IMG/VR virus record: IMGVR_UViG_3300042090_001530
Span: 1-64,000 of that record
Origin: a virus
Length of the DNA stretch: 64,000 nucleotides
Reading direction: 5' to 3' (one strand)
The translations under genes and the position numbers were made by a program. The notes below the pieces were generated by a model. That model was not told where the DNA came from, made no database searches, and worked only from the letters and a program-made list of their open reading frames with translations. Each line of letters begins with the position of its first letter. Position 1 is the stretch's first letter. This document shows, piece by piece, positions 1-5,821 of the stretch.

Positions 1-1
1 C

Positions 2-433
2 GCCGCCGGTCACGAGGTGGGCGACCTGTGGATTCAGCGGCACACCGACGCCCGGGACAAGGGCAAGCCGGGCGCCGAGGGCCGTCGGGCGTGCGCCACG
101 CACGTGGCGACGTACACCGCAACGCAGGCCGCCGCGCTCGCACTCGTCCAGGCCGCCACCGGTACACGGATCAGTGCCCGGCGGGCCGCGCTCGGCCTGG
201 CCGTCTCGGCGGCCACACACTACGCGGCCGACCGGCGTACCCCGCTGCGCCGCCTGGCCGAGGCGATGCAGCCCCGGTTCGGCAAGGCCGACTTCTACGC
301 GCTCGGCGCACCGCGCGAGGGCCACGACGACAACCCGACCCTTGGCACCGGCGCCTACGCCCTCGATCAAGCCTGGCACACCGCGACTAGCGTGTTCGCC
401 GCCGCCCTGATCATCGCCGGGGGTGCCCGATGA
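2..433 (+). CDS. DUF3307-like membrane protein (5' end cut by window)
   Basis: The frame is open from the window edge, so the true start probably lies upstream; the first in-frame start inside is GTG at 17. The visible part begins with a His-Glu-x-x-Asp-Leu pattern (HEVGDLW), continues with hydrophobic stretches around a conserved His (ATHVATY), and ends with a hydrophobic helix after LDQAWH. A DxxxQ-type start, central H and C-terminal LDQxxH helix recall the DUF3307 membrane family found on actinobacterial plasmids and phages, whose function is unknown. The stop overlaps the next start (ATGA at 430), implying coupling. The family assignment is moderate; an unrelated small integral membrane protein is the alternative. 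Confidence 0.6.
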   Translation, partial: AAGHEVGDLWIQRHTDARDKGKPGAEGRRACATHVATYTATQAAALALVQAATGTRISARRAALGLAVSAATHYAADRRTPLRRLAEAMQPRFGKADFYALGAPREGHDDNPTLGTGAYALDQAWHTATSVFAAALIIAGGAR

Positions 434-726
434 ACGCCGACGCCACCGCCCAGCGCCCCATGCCCACCGCTGGCAAGTGGCGGCCCGCCGCGGCCCTCAA
501 GCAGGACTGGCAGATCCTCAAAACCAAGGACTACGAGGAGACCGGCGAGCAGCACTGGCTCACCATCACCCTCGCCATGCAGATCACCCGGCCGCTGCGG
601 GTCGCCTGGCTCACCTTCGACGACGGCACCCGCGCGAGCGTCCCGACCGACCCGGCCGAGGGCTACGAGTTCTTCACCCGCACCCCCGCCGAAGCCGAGC
701 GGGCCGCGAAGAAGACGAGGGCCTGA
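430..726 (+). CDS. hypothetical protein, 98 aa
   Basis: The start overlaps the previous stop (ATGA). The 98-residue product is soluble, has no signal or membrane segment, and has a central stretch rich in Trp and Thr (HWLTITLAMQITRP) followed by an acidic and then a basic C terminus. I do not recognise the family. Its tight coupling with the flanking genes and the conserved GC-rich codon use make it a credible gene of the early small-gene operon. Confidence 0.75.
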   Translation: MNADATAQRPMPTAGKWRPAAALKQDWQILKTKDYEETGEQHWLTITLAMQITRPLRVAWLTFDDGTRASVPTDPAEGYEFFTRTPAEAERAAKKTRA

Positions 727-728
727 CG

Positions 729-884
729 ATGCTGCACATCCTCGCCATCGCGGCCAGCGCCTCGTTCGCCGTAGCCATCGCCATCGCGGCCGTTCACCAC
801 GTCGCACGCCGACACCTCGCCGCCCGCGGACGCGAAATGTACGTGCCGCACGACCGGGCCGACGACGACAGCGAAGGGGTCTGA
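729..884 (+). CDS. small single-span membrane protein, 51 aa
   Basis: ATG lies two bases after the previous stop. The product has an N-terminal hydrophobic segment of about 20 residues (MLHILAIAASASFAVAIAIAAV) followed by a His/Arg-rich and then acidic tail, so it is predicted to be a one-span membrane protein with a cytoplasmic C terminus. No family is recognised. It sits between other small membrane-protein genes, which suggests a membrane-associated early function. Confidence 0.65.
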   Translation: MLHILAIAASASFAVAIAIAAVHHVARRHLAARGREMYVPHDRADDDSEGV

Positions 885-886
885 CC

Positions 887-1114
887 ATGCGCCGACGCCG
901 CACCGCCTGGCAGGCCACCGCGTTCGCCACGGGCGCACTCACGATCACCGTCACGGCCGCCGTCCTCGACGCCCCGGCCCGGCTGCTGTTCATCGCGCTC
1001 GCCGCCATCGCGGTCGGCGGGATCGCCGCCACATGGGCGATCGAATGGCGCATCGCCGTCAACCAGCGGCGCATCCACCGGCAGCGCACCAACCGCACAG
1101 ACGAGGAGAACTGA
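887..1114 (+). CDS. small two-span membrane protein, 75 aa
   Basis: The product starts with an Arg-rich stretch (MRRRRTAW), then has two hydrophobic segments at about residues 9-27 and 30-52, and ends with a basic and acidic tail. The start is two bases after the preceding stop. The N-terminal positive charges suggest an N-in topology. Function is unknown; it belongs to the same co-directional run of small membrane proteins. Confidence 0.65.
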   Translation: MRRRRTAWQATAFATGALTITVTAAVLDAPARLLFIALAAIAVGGIAATWAIEWRIAVNQRRIHRQRTNRTDEEN

Positions 1115-1115
1115 G

Positions 1116-1613
1116 ATGAGCGTCAGCATCACCCACCGCGAGACGGTGATCTTCTACGGGTACGTCTTCGACGCCGACACGTACTACGACCGCTACCCCG
1201 ACGCCACGGCAGCCATCAAAGCCATCCTCGCCGCAGCCGGCATGCCCGACCCGTACGACGCATTCCCCGAGGGCGCCGACTACGCCGACTGGGCCGACCG
1301 GCACGACACCGAGATCGAGGCGTACCTCGACGCCTGGACCAAGGCCGAAGCCGCGCTCCCCGTCGGCACCGGCACCCACGGCTCCAACGCCGTCCCCACC
1401 CCGTACCTGTACGTCGCCGGAACCCGCAGCGACACCCCGCGCGGCACCCCAAGGGCCAATCCGGCCATGAACCCGATCCACGTCGTCGGCCGCGACGTGG
1501 ACCCCGAGTGGAAGACCGTGCTCGACACGTTCCTCACCTCGCAGTCCATCACCCCGCCGACCGGGCCGAACCAGCCCAGCTGGTGGAGTGCCGCCTTCGA
1601 AGACAGGGACTGA
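1116..1613 (+). CDS. hypothetical acidic protein, 165 aa
   Basis: ATG follows a GAGGAGA ribosome site that overlaps the end of the previous gene. The product is acidic, rich in Asp, Tyr and Pro, and has no membrane segment. Its N-terminal half is Tyr-rich (YGYVFDADTYYDRYPD) and the middle contains an Asp/Trp-rich helix. I recognise no domain. Position and codon use support a real gene. Confidence 0.75.
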   Translation: MSVSITHRETVIFYGYVFDADTYYDRYPDATAAIKAILAAAGMPDPYDAFPEGADYADWADRHDTEIEAYLDAWTKAEAALPVGTGTHGSNAVPTPYLYVAGTRSDTPRGTPRANPAMNPIHVVGRDVDPEWKTVLDTFLTSQSITPPTGPNQPSWWSAAFEDRD

Positions 1614-1616
1614 CAC

Positions 1617-1850
1617 ATGTCCAAGGAACTACTCGCGCAGGCCGCCACAGCCGTCATCAGGGCTCAGGGCGCATCCTCCGGCCTCCTCATGCACGAACTC
1701 GACACCGACTTCGACGTCGCGAGCCGACTCATCGACGAACTGCACCGCCTCGGCATCATCGCAGGCCCCAACGGCTCCCAGCGGCGCGAAGTCCTGTACC
1801 GGCCCGGCCAGCTCGACACGGCCATCAACAAGATCCAGAAGGAGAACTAA
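1617..1850 (+). CDS. stand-alone FtsK-gamma-like winged-helix protein
   Basis: This 77-residue protein looks like the C-terminal gamma domain of FtsK/SpoIIIE translocases, which reads orientation sequences (KOPS/SRS) on DNA. The match is the spaced pattern L-x2-A..V (residues 5-13), then AS (19-20), followed by ASRLIDELHRLGII and a GPxGSxxREVL wing near residues 35-60. In FtsK this domain is fused to the motor; here it is free, while the FtsK-like motor gene at 5818-7983 ends in a different winged helix. It may recruit or orient that motor, or act as a small DNA-binding regulator. The fold assignment is fairly secure and the role is inference. Confidence 0.75.
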   Translation: MSKELLAQAATAVIRAQGASSGLLMHELDTDFDVASRLIDELHRLGIIAGPNGSQRREVLYRPGQLDTAINKIQKEN

Positions 1851-1852
1851 CC

Positions 1853-1990
1853 GTGCTCGCCGTCATCGCGCTCGTCGTGCTCTACGCCCTGTTCCACGGC
1901 CACCACTACCGCAAGCGGCGGCGGCACGGACTGTCCATCACCGCCAGCATCGCCGGCCCGTTCGGAACCCGCGTCAGCAAAAGGCTCTAA
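1853..1990 (+). CDS. small membrane peptide, 45 aa (GTG start)
   Basis: A GTG start two bases after the previous stop opens a 45-codon frame. The product begins with a short hydrophobic segment (VLAVIALVVLYALF), followed by a strongly basic stretch (HHYRKRRRHG) and a Ser/Gly-rich tail. It could be a one-span membrane protein or leader. The evidence is composition, spacing and gene order only. Confidence 0.5.
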   Translation: MLAVIALVVLYALFHGHHYRKRRRHGLSITASIAGPFGTRVSKRL

Positions 1991-1994
1991 CCGA

Positions 1995-2012
1995 CCGGCC
2001 GAAGCGAGCCGG
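1995..2012 (+). terminator. small GC hairpin between early genes
   Basis: Arms CCGGC (1995-1999) and GCCGG (2008-2012) enclose an 8-base loop. There is no T-run. It is the first of several hairpins found directly after small early genes and may be a weak terminator or an mRNA-stabilising element. Confidence 0.35.
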
Positions 2013-2041
2013 CTATCAACCCCAGAAAGGACAGCAGCACC

Positions 2042-2479
2042 ATGACTGAGCAGGTCAGCAGCCCCATGCCCCTGATCCAGTACCGGACCGTCGGCGGCGC
2101 GATCGTGACCGTGACCGACGCGGGCCACCCGAGCGACGACTACCTGTCCACCGACCCGGCCGCAGCGCAGTGCGGCGGGTGCCTGGAGTCGCTCGTCCTG
2201 CACTCCAAGGTCACGGTCCACGACGCCCGCAGCTGGGCGACCGGCCACGCCCAGGAGTGCACCGCGCTGCCGCGGTTCGTGTCCGGCGGCGACGTGGACA
2301 ACGCGACGTGGACCGCGCTCGCCGAGGAGTACGCGGCCCGTGCGGTGCGGCTGCTTGAGGGCAAGCCGTCCACCGAGGACAGGCTCTCCACCGGTACCCG
2401 CGAGTCCCGCGACCCGCTCGGGTCCGCGCAGACCTACGCCGGCATCGCGGACGTGTACGCCCGGCTCGCCAGCCGCTGA
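2042..2479 (+). CDS. hypothetical protein with CxxC motif, 145 aa
   Basis: The ATG is preceded by an AGAAAGGA ribosome site. The protein has a beta-rich N-terminal part, a CGGC motif at about residues 43-46, a further Cys and His-rich region (WATGHAQEC) and a helical C-terminal half. The Cys/His arrangement might bind one zinc. No family is recognised. It starts a new transcription-unit-like segment after a hairpin. Confidence 0.7.
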   Translation: MTEQVSSPMPLIQYRTVGGAIVTVTDAGHPSDDYLSTDPAAAQCGGCLESLVLHSKVTVHDARSWATGHAQECTALPRFVSGGDVDNATWTALAEEYAARAVRLLEGKPSTEDRLSTGTRESRDPLGSAQTYAGIADVYARLASR

Positions 2480-2533
2480 TCGAGCCGGGTGGGAACCGTC
2501 TGCTGCTCCGCTTCGAGACGGCGCCCGCCCAGC

Positions 2534-2592
2534 CCGGCCAACTGGCCGGACGTGCCGCGCCTGCCAACAGCCCCCACCCCGGGGGTGCTGGC
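2534..2592 (+). terminator. two hairpins after the 145-aa gene
   Basis: A first stem pairs CCGGCC (2534-2539) with GGCCGG (2544-2549). A second, longer but imperfect stem pairs 2563-2575 with 2581-2592 around the CCCCC/GGGGG core. No T-run follows. They lie between two small genes and probably attenuate or end transcription or protect the mRNA. Confidence 0.4.
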
Positions 2593-2638
2593 GGAAGCGG
2601 TCGACCAACCGATACCAACCAGGAAAAGGAACCCCGCC

Positions 2639-2809
2639 ATGAAGAACCCGATCAGCAGGATCACCGACCGTCGCAGGCCGATGACTTTCGCCGAGCTCAA
2701 GGCCGCGGCCATCAAGCGCGGGGAGAAGGTCGGCCCCGACTGGGGCGCCACCAACGGCGCCACCCCCGCCACCGTCGGCTTCAACGCGCCGCGCGACAAG
2801 CAGCGCTGA
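2639..2809 (+). CDS. small basic protein, 56 aa
   Basis: ATG at 2639 has a GGAAAAGGA ribosome site about eight bases upstream, which decides the start against longer in-frame alternatives. The product is basic (many Arg and Lys), with a central helix (TFAELKAAAIKRGEKVG) and a Gly/Ala/Asn-rich tail. It could be a small nucleic-acid-binding protein. No family is recognised. Confidence 0.55.
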   Translation: MKNPISRITDRRRPMTFAELKAAAIKRGEKVGPDWGATNGATPATVGFNAPRDKQR

Positions 2810-2826
2810 CCGGACGGGCCACGCCC

Positions 2827-2861
2827 GCCGGCGGCCCCGAGCTCTCCCCGGGACCGCCGGC
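2827..2861 (+). terminator. GC-rich hairpin
   Basis: GCCGGCGG (2827-2834) pairs perfectly with CCGCCGGC (2854-2861). The loop is long and can fold further. It follows the 56-aa gene and has no T-run, like the other hairpins in this block. Confidence 0.4.
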
Positions 2862-2908
2862 CCCCGCGGCCAACCGGCCGGAACCAAGCACCAACCACGA
2901 AAGGACAC

Positions 2909-2992
2909 ATGATGACCCGTCCCGAGATCGACAGCCGCCCGAGCAGCGACCAGTCCGCCCTGCGGCCGACCGCGCGCCCGGCCGGCAAGTAG
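2909..2992 (+). CDS. possible 27-aa peptide
   Basis: A short frame starting with two ATG codons follows a good ribosome site (GAAAGGA). The peptide begins MMTRPEIDSRPS and ends with PAGK; it is hydrophilic. It is supported only by the ribosome site and by its placement between two hairpins, a layout shared with neighbouring genes. It may instead be a leader peptide for the membrane protein that follows. Confidence 0.35.
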   Translation: MMTRPEIDSRPSSDQSALRPTARPAGK

Positions 2993-2999
2993 CAGCAAC

Positions 3000-3032
3000 C
3001 CCGCCGCCGCGGCAGCACGTCGCGGCGGCGGG
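3000..3032 (+). terminator. perfect 12-bp GC hairpin
   Basis: CCCGCCGCCGCG (3000-3011) is the exact reverse complement of 3021-3032, with a 9-base loop. It is one of the strongest stems in the window and directly follows the 27-codon frame. No T-run follows, as is common for terminators in high-GC actinobacteria. Confidence 0.55.
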
Positions 3033-3068
3033 ACCCCAGACCCAAACCGCCGAAGGAGGCGAGCCCCA

Positions 3069-3362
3069 ATGCTTCTAGTCACCATCCTGCTGCTCGCGGC
3101 AGGAGCCCTGCTCGCCGCCCTCGGCACCGCCGGGTTCTACACCGTCGCCACCACCGCACCCGACCCCGACGACCTCGGGTTCACCAAGCACATGGCCACC
3201 ACCGGCCGCCGCCTCATCTACACCGGCCTGCCGATGCTCGCCGCCAGCCACATCGGGATCGCCGGACCCACGGCCAGCGTCCTCGCGGTCGTCGGATTCC
3301 TCGCCGCAGCCAGCTACCTCACCTCCGCGCCACTACGCGCCACGAACGGAGCGGCACGATGA
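3069..3362 (+). CDS. membrane protein with three hydrophobic segments, 97 aa
   Basis: ATG follows a GGAGG site. The protein starts with a long hydrophobic segment (residues 2-27), then a polar stretch rich in Asp and Pro, and two further hydrophobic segments in the second half (about 52-65 and 67-85). It is therefore an integral membrane protein of unknown function. Its end overlaps the next start (ATGA at 3359), so the two are likely co-translated. Confidence 0.7.
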   Translation: MLLVTILLLAAGALLAALGTAGFYTVATTAPDPDDLGFTKHMATTGRRLIYTGLPMLAASHIGIAGPTASVLAVVGFLAAASYLTSAPLRATNGAAR

Positions 3363-4000
3363 ACCCCCGCGAGCAGGCCGAAGCAATCACCGACCTCACC
3401 GGCGTCCAGGACGGCGGCAAGACCACCGAAGCGTTCACCAGGTTCTTCCGCCGCGGATCGCAAGGCGGCTGGAACAGCCTCACCCAAGACGACTTCGCCA
3501 TGATCGAAGACGCGTTCGCCGACGGCACCGGCAAGCCCCGCCGCAAGCGCAAGCACCCCCTCGTCTGGAAGATCGGCTACTGGTGGCATTGGCACATCAC
3601 CTCGCCGATCATCTACCCGATCATCGAAGTGCCCTCCGCGATCAGCCGCAAGATCCACTGGCATGCGTGGAAGAAACGCCACGGCGGCAAGGTGCTCGTC
3701 CCCGAATGGCACGACGACGGCGAGGCCTACCTCGCGTTCCTGCCCTGGACCGAGCTCGACGCCCAGCGTCGCACGCTCACCGCCAACCTCCCGCTCCGCC
3801 ACCGCATCGCCTCCCGGCTCGGCCGACTCCACGCCGGCTGGGGCTGGTGCTGCCCCGAATGCGGCATCGACTTCGCCGAACCCGGCGACCTCGCGCCGTG
3901 CGACGTCAGGGCGTACGCGGAACTCGACGCGCACGTCGAAGAAGCCCACGGCGGGGCGATGCCCGAAGAAGCCGAAGCCATCCAGCTGTTCTGGATCTAG
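3359..4000 (+). CDS. zinc-finger-containing hypothetical protein, 213 aa
   Basis: The start overlaps the preceding membrane-protein stop. The N-terminal half is charged and ends in an aromatic, Ile-rich segment (about residues 69-92) that may touch the membrane. The C-terminal part carries CCPECG followed by a helix ending in HVEEAH, a C2H2-like zinc finger with an H-x4-H pair. The next gene (4063-4212) has the same finger type as a free domain, which suggests a related DNA- or protein-binding role. No named family is recognised. Confidence 0.7.
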   Translation: MNPREQAEAITDLTGVQDGGKTTEAFTRFFRRGSQGGWNSLTQDDFAMIEDAFADGTGKPRRKRKHPLVWKIGYWWHWHITSPIIYPIIEVPSAISRKIHWHAWKKRHGGKVLVPEWHDDGEAYLAFLPWTELDAQRRTLTANLPLRHRIASRLGRLHAGWGWCCPECGIDFAEPGDLAPCDVRAYAELDAHVEEAHGGAMPEEAEAIQLFWI

Positions 4001-4062
4001 CAAGGCGAGACCGCAGCTGCACGGCCAACTGACTGCCACCCGAACCGAAGGAGAACCCGACC

Positions 4063-4212
4063 ATGGCGAGAGACGTCACCTGGACCTGCCCGAAGTGCGG
4101 GGTGACCAAGGGCGGATACAGCTTCCAGTGGACTGCTCGCGACGACGCTCAGCACCACCTGTGGAAGAAGCACGGCGTGGACGTGACCAGGAACAAGCGC
4201 TACTCGCGCTGA
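4063..4212 (+). CDS. small C2H2-type zinc-finger protein, 49 aa
   Basis: ATG at 4063 has a GAAGGAGA ribosome site. The 49-residue product has C9-x2-C12 and H32-x4-H37 in a basic context (HHLWKKHG), so it is essentially one zinc finger. Small proteins of this kind are frequent in actinophages and often bind nucleic acid. It was too short to be called by length alone; the ribosome site and finger motif support it. Confidence 0.65.
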   Translation: MARDVTWTCPKCGVTKGGYSFQWTARDDAQHHLWKKHGVDVTRNKRYSR

Positions 4213-4250
4213 GCGCGGCCGCCCCAGCCCGAATGAAGGAGACCAAGACC

Positions 4251-4448
4251 ATGGCATGGAAGACGAAGTCCGGACAGACCAGCAACCCAGGCCAGGACGC
4301 CGAGCGGCGCGGCACCGAACCGCGCACGGGAATCCTCAAGCCCGGCGACAACACCAAACCCGAAGTGCGCGCCGCTATGGACCGCGTCCGCGACACCGCG
4401 CAGTTCCTACGCGACGGCGACTGGCACTCGGCCTGGTACCGCGACTGA
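4251..4448 (+). CDS. hypothetical hydrophilic protein, 65 aa
   Basis: ATG at 4251 is preceded by GAAGGAGACC; an in-frame ATG at 4233 lies before that ribosome site and is less likely. The product is hydrophilic with a Gly/Thr/Pro-rich first half and a helical second half that ends in WHSAWYRD. No domain is recognised. It is the last gene before two strong hairpins. Confidence 0.6.
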   Translation: MAWKTKSGQTSNPGQDAERRGTEPRTGILKPGDNTKPEVRAAMDRVRDTAQFLRDGDWHSAWYRD

Positions 4449-4459
4449 CCCCACGAGCC

Positions 4460-4494
4460 CCGCCCGCCGGGATGAGGCAGGGCCCGGCGGGCGG
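4460..4494 (+). terminator. strong terminator hairpin 1
   Basis: CCGCCCGCCGGG (4460-4471) pairs perfectly with CCCGGCGGGCGG (4483-4494) around an 11-base loop. It lies 12 bases after the stop of the last gene in the early block. Confidence 0.65.
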
Positions 4495-4522
4495 CACGGA
4501 GACAGATCCAGCTGACTCCGAC

Positions 4523-4559
4523 CCGGCCCGGACAGTGATTCCAGCACTGCCCGGGCCGG
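4523..4559 (+). terminator. strong terminator hairpin 2
   Basis: Fifteen-base arms (4523-4537 and 4545-4559) pair with one mismatch around a 7-base loop. Together with the hairpin at 4460-4494 it forms a tandem terminator that isolates the early block from the transfer-like module. Confidence 0.6.
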
Positions 4560-4738
4560 ACCAACAACAAAACTGAAGCACCATCAAACGCACAAAGAAC
4601 ACTGACACAGCAACAAAACCCAATACCCACAACCCGGGGTAGTGTGTGTGAAAACAGAAAAGCGGCCCCAGCAAGGCGATTCCAGCGCCAAGCCAGGGCC
4701 TGACCACACACCGCTATCTCCTTGGCAGGGAGCGACAA
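4560..4738 (+). promoter_or_regulatory. A/C-rich leader before the DUF2637-like gene
   Basis: After the tandem terminators the sequence is unusually A-rich for this window (4560-4640). It carries a GTGTGTG run near 4645 and an opposing CACACAC near 4705, a partial inverted repeat. A promoter and possibly an operator for the gene at 4739 would be expected here, but I cannot identify convincing -35 and -10 boxes. A GGCAGGGAG ribosome site ends the region. Confidence 0.4.
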
Positions 4739-5821
4739 GTGGCTACGACGAAGGATAACCGCGCCCCGAAGAAGGGGCGAGCACGAGACGACAACGAGCA
4801 GCCAGTCAGCGCGCCCGCAGACGTCCACGCCGTCCTACGGCACGGCGGCACCGCGGCCCTCGTCTGCGCCGCCGCGAGCTCGGCCGTGTCCCTGTTCTGG
4901 CTCGCCATCCTTGTCGGATGGCCTCCCGCACTCGCATGGCTGCTGCCCGCGTCCCTCGATGTGTACGCCGGCACGAGCCTCTACGTCGGCTACCGGCTCC
5001 CCGGCGCGCATCCCGCCGCGAACACCGCGCGCCGTAACGCCCGCTTCGCCCTCTCCCTCTCGGTCGCCTGCAACGGGATCTACCACGCGCTCGTGCTCTT
5101 CGGCGCCGAATGGCCCTACTGGGTGCACGACTCGCTCCTCGTCGCGGTCTCCGCACTGCCGCCGGTCGTCGTCGAGCGGCTCCTCCACCTCCGCTCGAAG
5201 ATCGGCAACGGGCACGCGGCGGCATCCGACACCGTTGCCGCCCCGGCGCCAAAGGCTGCCGCCGGGACCGACAACACCCCGGCCGTCGTCAAGGAGACCG
5301 GCAAGCCTCCGCTTGACCGGCAATCGTCCACCGAGGCGGACATCGACAACCCGGCAACCGGCAACCCCGAGGATCCGACAACCCGGATCGGCAACCCGGC
5401 GACCCAGACCGGCAAGCCTCCCGTCAACGACAACCCGTCCGACCGTCAGGCCCAGACCGGCAACCCGTCCGATCGTCAAAAGCCGGCCGTCAAGCAGCCC
5501 GCTGCCGGTCAGCCGTCAACCGACACCTGGGTCGAGATCGGCAAGCCGCTCTACGACCGGCTGCGCATCGAACTCGGCAAGCGGCCCGGGGAAACCAAGT
5601 TCCACGCCTACCTCTCCGAGTGCGTCGCCGAACTGATCGAAGACGGCGTTCCCGTCGGCGCGAACAAGGACGAGAGCCCCGAGGTGTACGCGAACCCGTC
5701 CCTGTCCACGGCCAAGCGCATCCGCAAGGAGATCGAGGACCGATTTCCCGGAATCGTCTTCGGCCACGCCCAAGACGCCGCCGAGGGGCAGCTCGACCTG
5801 ACCGAGGAGGCGGCCTCGTGA
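4739..5821 (+). CDS. DUF2637/Spd-like membrane protein
   Basis: GTG at 4739 follows a GGGAG site. Residues 36-150 hold four hydrophobic segments with the WLLPASLDVYAG pattern typical of DUF2637 proteins, membrane proteins of Streptomyces plasmids and integrative conjugative elements that are linked to plasmid spread. Residues 160-265 form a low-complexity linker with repeated TGKPP, TGNP and SDRQ units. The last 90 residues are a charged helical domain. The stop overlaps the GTG of the FtsK-like ATPase, so the two proteins are probably made together and may act together at the membrane. The family call is fairly secure; involvement in conjugation here is inference. Confidence 0.75.
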   Translation: MATTKDNRAPKKGRARDDNEQPVSAPADVHAVLRHGGTAALVCAAASSAVSLFWLAILVGWPPALAWLLPASLDVYAGTSLYVGYRLPGAHPAANTARRNARFALSLSVACNGIYHALVLFGAEWPYWVHDSLLVAVSALPPVVVERLLHLRSKIGNGHAAASDTVAAPAPKAAAGTDNTPAVVKETGKPPLDRQSSTEADIDNPATGNPEDPTTRIGNPATQTGKPPVNDNPSDRQAQTGNPSDRQKPAVKQPAAGQPSTDTWVEIGKPLYDRLRIELGKRPGETKFHAYLSECVAELIEDGVPVGANKDESPEVYANPSLSTAKRIRKEIEDRFPGIVFGHAQDAAEGQLDLTEEAAS

